DNA of 49,175 bases from JBMNQS01 sp050944255 (lineage in GTDB: Bacteria > Bacillota > Clostridia > Christensenellales > Maliibacteriaceae). Under the pieces are notes generated by a model, which saw only the letters and a program-made list of their open reading frames with translations, was not told where the DNA came from and did no database searches. Both the position numbers and the translations under genes were made by a program. Of the stretch, positions 32,272 to 43,012 are shown one piece after another (position 1 is the stretch's first letter; every line of letters starts with the position of its first letter). The stretch is taken from assembly GCA_050944255.1 (NCBI GenBank), contig JBMNQS010000005.1, positions 1 through 49,175 on the forward strand, in the 5' to 3' direction.

Positions 32272-34062
32272 TCATTCGGAGGCCTCGTCCCTGCAGGTAA
32301 CGGCGATGCACAGTTCCTCCAGCTGGCTCTCCCGCACTTTTGCCGGGGCCTGCATCATCAGGCACGACGCGTTCTGCGCCTTGGGGAACGCGATGACGTC
32401 GCGAATGCTCTGGCCACCCGATAAAATCATGGCCAGGCGGTCCATGCCGAAGGCGCAGCCCCCGTGGGGCGGCGTGCCGTAGCGGAACGCGTTTAGAAGG
32501 AACCCGAACTGATCCTGCACCTCTTCGGGCGTAAAGCCCAGGGTCTCGAACATCAGCTGCTGCAGACGGCTTTCGTGTATGCGCACGCTGCCGCCGCCCA
32601 GTTCCATGCCGTTGACCACCATATCGTAGGCCTGCGCGCGGACGCTGCCCGGATCGGATTTCATCTTGTCGATATCCTCGGGCATGGGGCTGGTGAAGGG
32701 ATGGTGCATGGCGAAATACCGGCCCTCTTCCTCGTCGTACTCCAGAAGCGGGAACTCGGTGACCCACAGCACGTCGTAGCGGTTTTCATCGATGAGTTCC
32801 AGCCGCCTTCCAAGCTCCAGGCGGAGCTGTCCCATGGCGTTTACGGCAACATGGCGCGAAGCGTCAGCCACGAAGAACACCGCGTCTCTGGCACTGGCCC
32901 CTGCGCTTTCAAGAAGCCTGATAAAATGCTCCTGATGAAAGAATTTCATAATAGGGCTCTTTATCTCGCCTTCACCCCACAGTGCGTAGGCCAGTCCCTT
33001 GGCCTTATAGAGCTTCACCACGTCGGTGAGCGCGTCGATCTGTTTTCTGGGGAAGCGGCCGGCGGCGCCGGGCACCACGACGGCCTTCACGCAGCCGCCC
33101 GCGGAAAGGGCGCTTTCAAACACCGTGAACCCGCTTGCCTGCGCCGCATCGGAAACGTCTTTGATTTCAAGGCCGAATCGGGTGTCCGGCTTGTCGGAGC
33201 CATAGCGGTCCATAGCGTCGGCCCACGTGATGCGCTCAAGCGGCACCGGGATTTCCACGCCCAGCACCTCTTTGAAGATGGCCGCGATCATCCGCTCGTT
33301 GACGTCCATGACGTCCTCGGGCGTCACAAAGGACATCTCCAGGTCGATCTGCGTAAATTCCGGCTGGCGGTCGGCCCGCAGCGCCTCGTCTCGGAAGCAG
33401 CGGGCAATCTGGAAGTAGCGGTCCATACCCGCCACCATCAAAAGCTGTTTGTAGAGCTGCGGCGACTGGGGCAGCGCGAAGAAACTGCCCGGGAAGGTAC
33501 GGCTGGGCACTAAATAGTCCCTGGCGCCCTCCGGCGTGGACTTGCTCAGTATGGGCGTCTCGATCTCCACGAATCCCTCATTTGAAAGGAAGTTGCGGGC
33601 TGCCTGCGTGGCCTTGTGGCGCATTTGAAGGCTCTGCTGCATGCCGGGCTTTCGGATGTCCAGATAGCGGTACTTCATCCGCAGTTCGTCGGAGACCTCC
33701 ACCTGGTCGTCCACCGGGAACGGCAGGGTTTCCGCCGCGGAGAGAATCTCGATATCTTCGGCCACGACCTCCACCTCTCCGGTCTTCATATCCGGGTTGA
33801 TGTCCCTTTCCCCGCGCAGGCGCACCCGGCCGGTGACGCGAAGCACGTATTCGTTTTTAATGGACGCCGCCTTTTTTAAGAGCGCGGCGGCGGTATCCTC
33901 CACGATGACCTGCACGATGCCGCTCCTGTCGCGAAGGGCGATGAAGGCCAGGCCGCCGAGGCTGCGGCAGCGCTGCGTCCATCCGCAGAGGGTCACGCGC
34001 TGGCCGTTATGGCCCGAGCGGATGTCGCCGCAGCCGTGTGTGCGCATTTTTGTTGCGTTCAT
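32272..34062 (-). CDS. aspS: Aspartyl-tRNA synthetase
   Basis: Class II synthetase, 596 residues. It has an N-terminal anticodon-binding OB domain (VTLCGWTQRCRSLGGLAFIA), motif 2 (FFALPQSPQLYKQLLMVAG, then ARCFRDEALRADRQPEFTQ), the bacterial GAD insertion (about 290-420) and motif 3 (GCAFGMDRLAMILSG). The ATG at 34062 lies one base after the hisS stop. The next ATG (34047) is an alternative, and the longer frame lies inside hisS. No GatCAB is in the window to show whether it is non-discriminating. Confidence 0.96.
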   Translation of the reverse strand: MNATKMRTHGCGDIRSGHNGQRVTLCGWTQRCRSLGGLAFIALRDRSGIVQVIVEDTAAALLKKAASIKNEYVLRVTGRVRLRGERDINPDMKTGEVEVVAEDIEILSAAETLPFPVDDQVEVSDELRMKYRYLDIRKPGMQQSLQMRHKATQAARNFLSNEGFVEIETPILSKSTPEGARDYLVPSRTFPGSFFALPQSPQLYKQLLMVAGMDRYFQIARCFRDEALRADRQPEFTQIDLEMSFVTPEDVMDVNERMIAAIFKEVLGVEIPVPLERITWADAMDRYGSDKPDTRFGLEIKDVSDAAQASGFTVFESALSAGGCVKAVVVPGAAGRFPRKQIDALTDVVKLYKAKGLAYALWGEGEIKSPIMKFFHQEHFIRLLESAGASARDAVFFVADASRHVAVNAMGQLRLELGRRLELIDENRYDVLWVTEFPLLEYDEEEGRYFAMHHPFTSPMPEDIDKMKSDPGSVRAQAYDMVVNGMELGGGSVRIHESRLQQLMFETLGFTPEEVQDQFGFLLNAFRYGTPPHGGCAFGMDRLAMILSGGQSIRDVIAFPKAQNASCLMMQAPAKVRESQLEELCIAVTCRDEASE

Positions 34063-34063
34063 A

Positions 34064-35341
34064 TCATTGACCGCCTTTCGTAAGGGTAGCGAGGATGCCG
34101 TCCGTATCCGAGAGGGACATTTCGGTTTGCGTGCCACCGTTCATATCCCGTAGCTTCACCACGCCCCGCTCCAGCTCGTTTTCGCCGATGATCAGTCCGA
34201 ACGGCACCGAAAGCTTGCCCGCGTACTTCATCTGGGCTTTTAAGCTGCGTCCCGCGTGGTCCAGGTCCACCTTCGCGCCTCCCCGGCGAAGTGCCTGGGT
34301 CAGCGTGAAGGCCGCCATGCGGCAGGATTCGTCCGGCGTGGCCATGACGTAGGCCTGACAGGCGGGCTCCTTCTCCCACAGCGTACCGGCCGCCTGCATC
34401 ACCAGCAGCAGGCGTTCCAGGCCGAATGCGAAGCCCACGCCCGGGGTAGGCGGGCCGCCCATCATGGAGACGAGGCCGTCGTAGCGTCCGCCGGCGCACA
34501 CGGCGCCCTGTGCGCCGATATCCCGGGAGATCAGTTCAAAGACGGTCTTGCTGTAGTAGTCCAGGCCACGGACGATCCTGGGATTGACGATGTAGGGAAG
34601 CTGCATCAAGTCCAGGTATTTTTTGACGCTCGCAAAGTGCACGGCGCACTCCTGGCACAGATGATCCAGCATCACCGGCGCATCCTTGACCACCTCCTGG
34701 CAGACGGGGCTCTTGCAGTCGAATATGCGAAGCGGATTCTTCTCCAGGCGGTTCCCGCAGGTTTCACACAGCGTATCCTCGTGCGCGTGAAAGTGCGCTT
34801 TCAGTTTCTCTGAGAATGCCGGCCGGCACTTGGGACAGCCGATGGAGTTGATTTCAAGGGACAGGTTGTGGATGCCCATTTTATTCAGGAGCCGCCAGGC
34901 AAAGGTGATGACCTCCGCGTCGCAGGAAGGCTCCCCCGCCCCGAAGGCCTCGATGCCGAATTGGTAGAACTGGCGGTAGCGGCCCGACTGGGGCGCCTCG
35001 TAGCGGAACATGGGCGCAGACAGATAGTACAGTTTCGCCGGCAGGGGCTCGTTGTAGAGGCGGTGCTCCAGAAACGCCCGCACCACGCCGGCGGTGTTTT
35101 CCGGGCGAAGGGTCATGGACCGATCGCTCCGGTCGGTGAAGGTGTACATTTCCTTCTGCACGATATCCGTGGTATCACCCACTCCCCGGGCAAATACTTC
35201 CGTATGCTCGAAGACGGGCGTTCTGATCTCCGTGTAGCCGTACTGGGCGCAGTGCTCACGGATGATAGCCTCCGCCTTTTGCCAGGCGTGGATTTCGCCG
35301 GGCATGATGTCGTGCGTCCCCCTGGGGGCTTTCATCTCCAC
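34064..35341 (-). CDS. hisS: Histidyl-tRNA synthetase
   Basis: Class II synthetase, 425 residues. Motifs are APRGTHDIMPGE at the start, motif 2 LYYLSAPMFRYEAPQSGRYR, the histidine-specific RGLDYYSKTVFEL and GGRYDGLVSMMG, and motif 3 GVGFAFGLERLLL. A cysteine-rich insert (CPKC, CETC, DCKSPVC, CQEC) is typical of many bacterial HisRS. The start chosen is a GTG at 35341 with AAGGAG eight bases upstream; ATGs at 35362 and 35335 have no good site. It is paired with aspS, as in most Firmicutes. Confidence 0.95.
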   Translation of the reverse strand: MEMKAPRGTHDIMPGEIHAWQKAEAIIREHCAQYGYTEIRTPVFEHTEVFARGVGDTTDIVQKEMYTFTDRSDRSMTLRPENTAGVVRAFLEHRLYNEPLPAKLYYLSAPMFRYEAPQSGRYRQFYQFGIEAFGAGEPSCDAEVITFAWRLLNKMGIHNLSLEINSIGCPKCRPAFSEKLKAHFHAHEDTLCETCGNRLEKNPLRIFDCKSPVCQEVVKDAPVMLDHLCQECAVHFASVKKYLDLMQLPYIVNPRIVRGLDYYSKTVFELISRDIGAQGAVCAGGRYDGLVSMMGGPPTPGVGFAFGLERLLLVMQAAGTLWEKEPACQAYVMATPDESCRMAAFTLTQALRRGGAKVDLDHAGRSLKAQMKYAGKLSVPFGLIIGENELERGVVKLRDMNGGTQTEMSLSDTDGILATLTKGGQ

Positions 35342-35402
35342 GTTTGTCACTCCTTCGTCCATGCGTCTGACGCTTGGATACAGTCGCAATTGATATCGTC
35401 TC

Positions 35403-35431
35403 ATTATATAGTTGTGGGGAAATTGTGTCAA
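35403..35431 (-). promoter_or_regulatory. Perfect consensus SigA promoter of hisS-aspS
   Basis: TTGACA (35431-35426), a 17-base spacer and TATAAT (35408-35403), both hexamers perfect. Only about 55 bases separate the predicted start from the GTG, too little for a T-box leader. Confidence 0.92.
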
Positions 35432-35432
35432 T

Positions 35433-35492
35433 TTATACCGTTACAAAAAAGAGCGGTATAAAAGCGAATCCGCCCCCTTTTTATAGCTTTTT
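35433..35492 (-). terminator. Possible terminator hairpins after the GNAT gene
   Basis: AAAAGC/GCTTTT (35460-35465 with 35486-35491) and TTATACCG/CGGTATAA (35433-35440 with 35454-35461) can form two weak stems, with a T-run in the second loop. They lie just upstream of the hisS -35 and would end the envelope operon, but neither is a classical terminator. Confidence 0.35.
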
Positions 35493-35503
35493 AGTCTACC
35501 CGG

Positions 35504-36391
35504 TCAGTACTTTTCAAACATGTGCATGATGCGCATCCGCTCCGGCGGCGCCATTAGCGCTCCAGCGCTCTCTTCAAGCGCAAGCAGCATCTGGCCCGGT
35601 TCCGCGTCCGGTTCGTCCCTGTGGACCGGCACACGGTAAATTACCCTGCGGCAGTCCTGTGGCATCAGCGCGGTCAAAAGCGCGTCAAACAGGTGCTGCG
35701 GGGCGCACCACTCCACGATTTCCAGCGTCTTTTCCTCCGCGCTGTAAGTGAACACGGCGTAGCCCGAATATCCCTGCGTATCCTCTATGAGCTGCACCCC
35801 GGCCCCGTCCAGCTCCGCATCCTTCAGCATCCAGCGAAAATCAGAGGCTTCCCGCAGCACATACCCGTCAAAGCGCCGCATGTAGTGCGCGTAGGCCCTT
35901 TGCATCAGCGGAAAGTTCTCGCGCGTGACGACGTGGTGTACCCTCAGCCCGCTTGAATCCTCCCGGGGAAAATTTTCCCGTTCAAGTACGATCTTTTTCG
36001 TGAAGTAGGCCGTCACATAGTCCAGCTTTTCATAGAAGCTGTGCAGAAACGGCGACAAAAAGGCCACGGGCAGGCCCTCTTGCCGCAGGCGTTCATGCAG
36101 ATGGCGCATCAAAACGGAAGCGTACCCCTTATATCGCTTATCCGAAAGTGTGGAAACCCCGGCGATGCATGCGCTCCGTACGGTTTTCCCGTCAAAGGCA
36201 AGTTTCTGCGGGATCACGTGGGCCACGGCGCACAGGCCGTCATCGTAAAGCGCCCAGGATTCGCCAAGGCTTGCGCGCATGGAAAAATAGGCGTCTATAA
36301 AGGCCCCGGAATCTTCGGGAAAGCCGTCCTTCCAGGCACGCACGGCATCCTTGCGGTCCCGGCCCGGGATGTCCAGCCGTCTAATTTCCAT
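35504..36391 (-). CDS. Eis-like GNAT-family N-acetyltransferase
   Basis: 295-residue protein with an acetyl-CoA-binding GNAT segment AGVSTLSDKRYKGYASVLMR (about 77-96) and VAFLSPFLHSFYEKLDYV, the pattern of the Eis family (two tandem GNAT folds plus a sterol-carrier-like C-terminal domain). Eis enzymes acetylate amino groups, including aminoglycosides in mycobacteria; the substrate here is unknown. It overlaps the DUF2156 gene by 11 bases and is last in the two-component/GerMN operon. Confidence 0.85.
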   Translation of the reverse strand: MEIRRLDIPGRDRKDAVRAWKDGFPEDSGAFIDAYFSMRASLGESWALYDDGLCAVAHVIPQKLAFDGKTVRSACIAGVSTLSDKRYKGYASVLMRHLHERLRQEGLPVAFLSPFLHSFYEKLDYVTAYFTKKIVLERENFPREDSSGLRVHHVVTRENFPLMQRAYAHYMRRFDGYVLREASDFRWMLKDAELDGAGVQLIEDTQGYSGYAVFTYSAEEKTLEIVEWCAPQHLFDALLTALMPQDCRRVIYRVPVHRDEPDAEPGQMLLALEESAGALMAPPERMRIMHMFEKY

Positions 36392-37298
36392 CCATGCCCT
36401 CCCGGCGGGTAACGTTGTATTTTTTGATCATCCGGACGGGATAGTAGGATTTCTTGCTGCGGCGAAGGCCGGGAATGCCCATATCCTCTTCCCTGTTGAT
36501 GTATGTCAGGTGCGCGAGCGCATACTGCGCAAACTGCTGGTTGATCAGCGGATAGAGCCCCTGGATATCCGTATTGGCCTTCTCGATGTGAATGACGGCC
36601 ATATCCTCGGTCAGCTGTTCGCCCAGCGTGAAGGCCTCCACCCGGTCGTTGATGAGGATGGCGCCGCCGATAAAGCCCAGCTCTTTCCAATGTTCCAGGC
36701 CCTTGAACACGGCGCTCTTTTCAAACTCCAGCGTGGGATCGCCGGCGATGTGCCGCTCATACCACTGCATGTAATTTTCAAGGCACGGCTGCACCAATTC
36801 ATCGGTCAGCATTTTAAACTGATAGTCGTGCCGGAGCGTGAGGCGGTTGATGTGGTTGCGCTTGGCGTGATAACGGCTTCCCTTCAGCTCGATCAGGTCT
36901 CGGCTCAGGTACACGTAATCGAAATTATCCCGGTCCTCTTCGATGCGCCATACCTGCGGCTTGGAGCAATGATCAAGAAGCGTATCCTTGACGCTTTCCG
37001 GGACCACCTTGATTAAAAAGGGGAAATGGTTTTCCCTTGAATATTCCTGCATCATGCACACGGCATCGCAGATAATTTCGGGACGCTTGATGACGGGCGT
37101 GAAGAAAAAGCGCTGTCCGTTTCGTCCCACGCCGGTGAACAGCAGGATGTCGCCGTCGATGTGGTAGCGGATATCCCAGCTGTCCGCCCATAGGAACATA
37201 TTGCCGAAACAAAGTTCGGAGTTCTCGTACTGGGCTTTTTTAAAAAATCCGTCCAGTTTCTGTTTGTCCTCCAGTGTAACGGGCCTAAAGTCCTTCAT
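36381..37298 (-). CDS. DUF2156 (phosphatidylglycerol lysyltransferase-like) protein
   Basis: 305-residue soluble protein of the DUF2156 family, whose fold is the same double-GNAT catalytic unit found at the C-terminus of MprF lysyl-phosphatidylglycerol synthases. Characteristic segments are ENSELCFGNMFLWADSW, LKGSRYHAKRNHINRL and the C-terminal GLRRSKKSYYPVRMIKKY. It lacks the MprF flippase helices, so it may aminoacylate another acceptor. AAGGAG lies five bases before the ATG at 37298. It sits between a GerMN lipoprotein and a GNAT enzyme. Confidence 0.85.
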   Translation of the reverse strand: MKDFRPVTLEDKQKLDGFFKKAQYENSELCFGNMFLWADSWDIRYHIDGDILLFTGVGRNGQRFFFTPVIKRPEIICDAVCMMQEYSRENHFPFLIKVVPESVKDTLLDHCSKPQVWRIEEDRDNFDYVYLSRDLIELKGSRYHAKRNHINRLTLRHDYQFKMLTDELVQPCLENYMQWYERHIAGDPTLEFEKSAVFKGLEHWKELGFIGGAILINDRVEAFTLGEQLTEDMAVIHIEKANTDIQGLYPLINQQFAQYALAHLTYINREEDMGIPGLRRSKKSYYPVRMIKKYNVTRREGMDGN

Positions 37299-37320
37299 AA
37301 TGTCTCCTTTATATAAAAAA

Positions 37321-38841
37321 TTAAAAATTTGAATATACCCTTGAATCGGATAAGAGCCCCACATTGGGCATCAGAGGCCCGTACAGGCTGACATGCTGGC
37401 CGGGCGAAGCCTCGATCAACTGGTTTTCGCGCAGAAACTGCACCTGTTTGACATCGCCGATCTGGCAGAGCGTATTGACGATGGCATACACGGTGATCCG
37501 CTGCTCCTCCGGCGTCAGTGCCATCATTTTTTCGATGGCCCTCGTGCTCATATTCAGTACCATCAGATCGCCGTCGATGCGGTATCCGTGGACGTCGTTA
37601 TAGGTGAGGAGAACCGGCAGCGACGCGGCGCGGCCGGTATCGGTTTCAAGCGGGCCGGCGAAAAGGTGTTCCAGCAGCAGCTGCGTACGGTTTTTGCGCT
37701 GGCTGTCCTGGGTGATATTGTCCATGGCGATGGTATGGCGCACGCTGACCAGCGAGCGGCCCAGCCGGTTTGGATAATACAGCGTCAGCGTATCGGCGAT
37801 ATAGCCGGTGAAAAGCTCTCTTTCAAGGTATACCACCTGACGCATCGTGTCCGTATAGGCGGTAATGGGCCTTGAATTCATCATGATGGACACCACATCC
37901 ACTTCCGGGAACATGGAACAGATGCTCAGCACGATGGCGCCTATGCGCTGTCTTTTTTGCCTGTCCGTGGAGCGCATGAAGATAATATCTTCCGAGAGAT
38001 TGATGCGCACGATATTGCGGCCGTCGAGCAGAATATCCATTGCGGGCTCGCTTAAAAGGGAAATTTCCTCGCCGATCACGGGCGTATGCTGGCTTCTGTC
38101 CACGGGCCCCTTTTTCAGTTCATTGATCAGCGACGTGACCGGATCGCCCGTGATGGTGATGGTGCGGATTTCCGGCAGCAGGTATTCCTGGGTCGTATCC
38201 TGAAAGTACAGTGCCACCGCGCGGGTATTTTCTTTGCCGGACTGTTCCGAGTTGATCCTGTCCCACAGCTCCGTCACGGTATTGTTCTGCATGGCCATGG
38301 GACCGCCGCTGCCGCGGATGGGCAGTTCCTTCCCATCGCACATGACGGTCACGTACTGTACGCCGGAGAGGGCGGTCAGCGTGTTGACCACCGAAACTTT
38401 TGCCAGCAGCAGGTCAAATTCGCTCAGTTGCAGAAGCTCCGGGGAAAAATGGATCGTCACGTAGTCGCCGGACTGTTCCGAGCGAAGAAATGCAACATCC
38501 TCGGGGAAGGCGCTCCTGTAGGCTTCCTCGGTGGGCCCTTCCAGAAGTTCCGCCACGGCCTGATCTACGGCCGACATCATGTCGGTGACCAGCACGAGGC
38601 GCTTTTCAGAGAAGAGCTTGTTGTAATCGGCCTGCGATGCTCCGGGAAAAAAGAGCGTGAAATTTTCAATTTTGTTTTCGCTGTTGTCGTCCGGACGCGT
38701 GATGGGCACGCTGGGCGCCGGCGTCTGCACGGGCTCATTGTCAGATGCGTTTTCCGCGCCGCAGGCGCAGCAAAAGATCGCCATGATCACAGCCATCGCG
38801 AGGGCGGCTATTTTTTTTGGTTTGCAGCTTGCCGGCCGCAT
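37321..38841 (-). CDS. GerMN-domain lipoprotein (second copy, 506 residues)
   Basis: Signal peptide with lipobox-like cysteines (IFCCACG, about 22-28), a Pro/Thr-rich spacer, then at least two GerMN domains (about 60-170 and 200-330) and a third, weaker repeat to about 480 (DGDLMVLNMSTR). GerMN is a beta-alpha domain of GerM and of actinobacterial LpqB. It is probably lipid-anchored outside the membrane. The gene lies 13 bases after another GerMN lipoprotein and four genes after a two-component system's first gene, suggesting a sensor-partner or envelope role. Confidence 0.85.
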   Translation of the reverse strand: MRPASCKPKKIAALAMAVIMAIFCCACGAENASDNEPVQTPAPSVPITRPDDNSENKIENFTLFFPGASQADYNKLFSEKRLVLVTDMMSAVDQAVAELLEGPTEEAYRSAFPEDVAFLRSEQSGDYVTIHFSPELLQLSEFDLLLAKVSVVNTLTALSGVQYVTVMCDGKELPIRGSGGPMAMQNNTVTELWDRINSEQSGKENTRAVALYFQDTTQEYLLPEIRTITITGDPVTSLINELKKGPVDRSQHTPVIGEEISLLSEPAMDILLDGRNIVRINLSEDIIFMRSTDRQKRQRIGAIVLSICSMFPEVDVVSIMMNSRPITAYTDTMRQVVYLERELFTGYIADTLTLYYPNRLGRSLVSVRHTIAMDNITQDSQRKNRTQLLLEHLFAGPLETDTGRAASLPVLLTYNDVHGYRIDGDLMVLNMSTRAIEKMMALTPEEQRITVYAIVNTLCQIGDVKQVQFLRENQLIEASPGQHVSLYGPLMPNVGLLSDSRVYSNF

Positions 38842-38854
38842 ATTTTTACCTCAC

Positions 38855-39883
38855 TTACTGTGGCAGCAGCGACAGCAGCGATTGATAGCTGATTTTCCAT
38901 ACGCCGCCGTCGAGCACCATACGCACCGGATAATCCAGCAGTTCCCGGTTTTGGTACGTCATATTTACATAGGTCAGAGCGGTTTTCCCGTTATGGGCGA
39001 TGACCGAGCCTCTGACGCTGCTGTTATCGAGTTTCCAGTCGCCGCTGCCAAACACCTTTTCCCATTCGGACAGGGGCGGTTTCAGATCGCCGTCTATATT
39101 GGCGATGTACTTGTAGAGACGCTCGTAGTTTTTGTTGTTGAAGCATGAGAAAAGAATATTGACCGTGCCCGAAACGGTGGATACCACGTCGTATTGGCGG
39201 GCCAGCGCGTCGAGGCGGGTTTCTCCCGATTCGCTTTCGGGCAGGCCGATTTCCGCGCGGTTGATGGGATCGGCCACGCCGTCGTCGTTAATATCCACGT
39301 AGATTTGAACGCGGGTCGCCGTGCCGATTTCCGTCAGGGTATTGACGATGCTGTAGACGGCGCTGCGCCTGTCGGAGAGCACAAGCTGGGCTTCGGTGGC
39401 GTTGTCTTTCCATTCGGCGGAAACTTTGCGGATATTGTCATGGGGCAAGAGGAACTCCTGGCTCAGGAGCACCGTCAGATTGCCCTGCACCAGGGAAATA
39501 TCCACCACGCGGGTATCGGGGTTGATCACGGCGCTCAAGTCCGTATAACCGGCGCCGGGGCCTTTTTGGATCAGCTCGTTCAAGACGGCCAGCTCCACGC
39601 GCACATTGGACGGGAAGGTGATCTCCCGCTCTTCCCTGCCCAGCACCGGCTCATCCAGGTAAGGGAAATAAAGGGCCGCGCGGTACGTGTAGCTCTGTCC
39701 GTTATCGCCCAGAACGGGGCTGATGATGGTATCGGCGCTGAGCGGATTGTCCGTACTGCCCACGATGTTGCCCATGCCGGGCGCGTCTTCCTTGATGACG
39801 CTGCTTCGGCGCCTGCATCCTGAAACGGGAAGCAGGGCGATCAAAAGCGCACCGATTAAAATATTGCGCAAAAGTTTCTTCAT
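38855..39883 (-). CDS. GerMN-domain lipoprotein (first copy, 342 residues)
   Basis: Lipoprotein signal ALLIALLPVSGC with a clear lipobox (cysteine about residue 23). It is followed by a GerMN domain (VRVELAVLNELIQKGPGAG, then AVYSIVNTLTEIG) and a C-terminal domain ending DGGVWKISYQSLLSL, resembling NTF2-like or extracytoplasmic binding folds. The ATG at 39883 is preferred, with AAAGG eight bases upstream inside the kinase's last codons. A GTG three codons earlier overlaps the kinase stop. Close coupling to the kinase suggests it modulates the sensor. Confidence 0.88.
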   Translation of the reverse strand: MKKLLRNILIGALLIALLPVSGCRRRSSVIKEDAPGMGNIVGSTDNPLSADTIISPVLGDNGQSYTYRAALYFPYLDEPVLGREEREITFPSNVRVELAVLNELIQKGPGAGYTDLSAVINPDTRVVDISLVQGNLTVLLSQEFLLPHDNIRKVSAEWKDNATEAQLVLSDRRSAVYSIVNTLTEIGTATRVQIYVDINDDGVADPINRAEIGLPESESGETRLDALARQYDVVSTVSGTVNILFSCFNNKNYERLYKYIANIDGDLKPPLSEWEKVFGSGDWKLDNSSVRGSVIAHNGKTALTYVNMTYQNRELLDYPVRMVLDGGVWKISYQSLLSLLPQ

Positions 39884-39888
39884 GGCGA

Positions 39889-41461
<1,573 letters not shown>

Positions 41462-41472
<11 letters not shown>

Positions 41473-42166
41473 CGGCTGAGAAATAGTAGCCTACCCCCCA
41501 TTTGGTATGGATGTACTGCGGGCGCGACGGGTCCTGCTCCACTTTTTCGCGCAGGCGGCGGATATGCACGTCCACGGTGCGAAGATCGCCCAGATAATCG
41601 TATTGCCATATAATGGCCAGCAGATTTTCCCTGCTGTAGACCTTACCGGGGTTGGATGCGAAAAGCTGCAGAAGATCGAACTCCTTTGCCGTCAGGTTGA
41701 TTTCCTTTTCGCCCACGTGCACGGTTCTGTTTTCGGTATTGATGCGCATATCCCCCACCACGATGGGCATGTTGCTTTTTTCCGGGGCGGTGACGGGCGC
41801 GGCGCTGGCGCGGCGCAGCACGCTTTTGATGCGCGCTTTAAGCTCCAATATATTGAAAGGTTTCGTCAGGTAATCGTCGGCGCCGTATTCAAGCCCCAGG
41901 ATTTTATCCATATCCTCGCCCTTGGCGGTAAGCATCAGGATGGGCACATTGGACGATTCGCGAATATGCTGGCATACTCTCAGTCCGTCGATTTTCGGAA
42001 GCATGACGTCCAGGATGATCAGGTCGTAGTGATTCCTTTGAAACTGGTTCAGCGCCTCCTGACCGTCATAAGCTACGTCCACATCGTATCCGTCCTGTCC
42101 CAGGGAAAAGCGCAGTCCCTTGACGATGGATGGCTCGTCGTCCACAATCAGAAGTTTTTTGGCCAT
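41462..42166 (-). CDS. OmpR-family response regulator (WalR/MtrA-like)
   Basis: 234-residue DNA-binding regulator. The receiver domain has acidic D9-D10, phosphorylation site D53 (LIILDVMLPKIDG), T80 and K102 (DYLTKPF). The C-terminal winged helix has INLTAKEFDLLQLFASNPGK, YSRENLLAIIWQYD, VDVHIRRLREKVE and a final KWGVGYYF. The sequence is close to the WalR/PhoP/MtrA branch. GGGAGGG lies shortly before the ATG. The cognate kinase overlaps the end. Confidence 0.95.
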
Positions 42167-42231
42167 GGAAACCCTCCCTTATACATTGGCCGCAGCCGGC
42201 CGGCCGCAGGCTCACAAGATATTTTTTATCG

Positions 42232-42816
42232 TTAGAATAGCGTCAGATACTTTTCTATTTTAGCATAATTTTCGTCGCTTAGCTTGCAATAATCCTTAAA
42301 TTCTTCAAGCGACAGGAAAAAGTGGCCCTGATGAAGCCGTTTTTCCACTTGGCCGGCAGTGTACTCGCTTATGACGCCAAGACGCATCAACTGGTGTTTG
42401 TCGGCCAGGTTCACCGCCATGGTTTCTCCCGGCAGCATGGACCTGTAGGGCACGTCCACCACCTGTCCGTCGTAGAGCGCGCTTTCCAGCTCCAGTTCGG
42501 AAACATCGCTTTCAAATACGATACCCACGAAGTTTAGACCGTCCAAAAGGGTGGTCGGTTCCGTAAAGCTCACCTTGCCCGCGCTTTTCACGGCGCCGCT
42601 GAATTCAACGGTGAACTTCATGGTTTCCGGCTTTTCGGAAGGCTTGGGCGTCTGCGCGGCCGATTGCGGCGCCGTGACGCCGGGCGAAGACGCCTTATCC
42701 GATCCGCCTGTGACGGCCGGATCGGACCGCGGCATTATTTTATCATAAAATAGTATGCCGATAATCACCGCAAGTACGCAAAGTACGGCAATAAAGATCA
42801 TTTCCTGCCTCTTCAA
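42232..42816 (-). CDS. Membrane-anchored ComEA-like protein (SLBB plus helix-hairpin-helix)
   Basis: 194-residue protein with one N-terminal membrane segment (IFIAVLCVLAVIIGILFY), a Ser/Pro/Thr-rich linker, a domain resembling the SLBB/ComEA N-terminal fold (VEFSGAVKSAGKVSF, then LYDGQVVDVPYRS) and a ComEA-type C-terminus (VNLADKHQLMRLGVISEYTA, then FFLSLEEFKDYCKLSDENY). The glycines of the DNA-binding hairpin are largely missing, so DNA uptake is doubtful. The start is a TTG at 42816 (GGAGG about ten bases upstream), with an ATG five codons later as alternative. It heads the two-component operon. Confidence 0.75.
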   Translation of the reverse strand: MKRQEMIFIAVLCVLAVIIGILFYDKIMPRSDPAVTGGSDKASSPGVTAPQSAAQTPKPSEKPETMKFTVEFSGAVKSAGKVSFTEPTTLLDGLNFVGIVFESDVSELELESALYDGQVVDVPYRSMLPGETMAVNLADKHQLMRLGVISEYTAGQVEKRLHQGHFFLSLEEFKDYCKLSDENYAKIEKYLTLF

Positions 42817-42926
42817 AATACCCGCACCTCCATCTGATACCATCGTCTGACAATATTCGGTAAAACTTGCCGCGCTCCTTTATTGCAATGGGGCGCTTTT
42901 GCGCCAAACGGCGCGATAACCGGCTT

Positions 42927-42955
42927 TTGACAAAAAGTGTAATTAAAGCTATTAT
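42927..42955 (+). promoter_or_regulatory. SigA promoter of the D,D-carboxypeptidase gene
   Basis: Perfect TTGACA (42927-42932), a 17-base spacer and TATTAT (42950-42955), about 55 bases before the ATG. It lies in the divergent region shared with the two-component operon. Confidence 0.85.
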
Positions 42956-43012
42956 ATTTTTGGCTGTTGTGCTGTTTGAGTTTAAGACGAGTATGGGGTG
43001 GCATTCAATCAT

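Noticed and set aside
35342..35431. T-box riboswitch before hisS
   Set aside because: The leader is only about 55 bases and lacks the T-box sequence and terminator/antiterminator.
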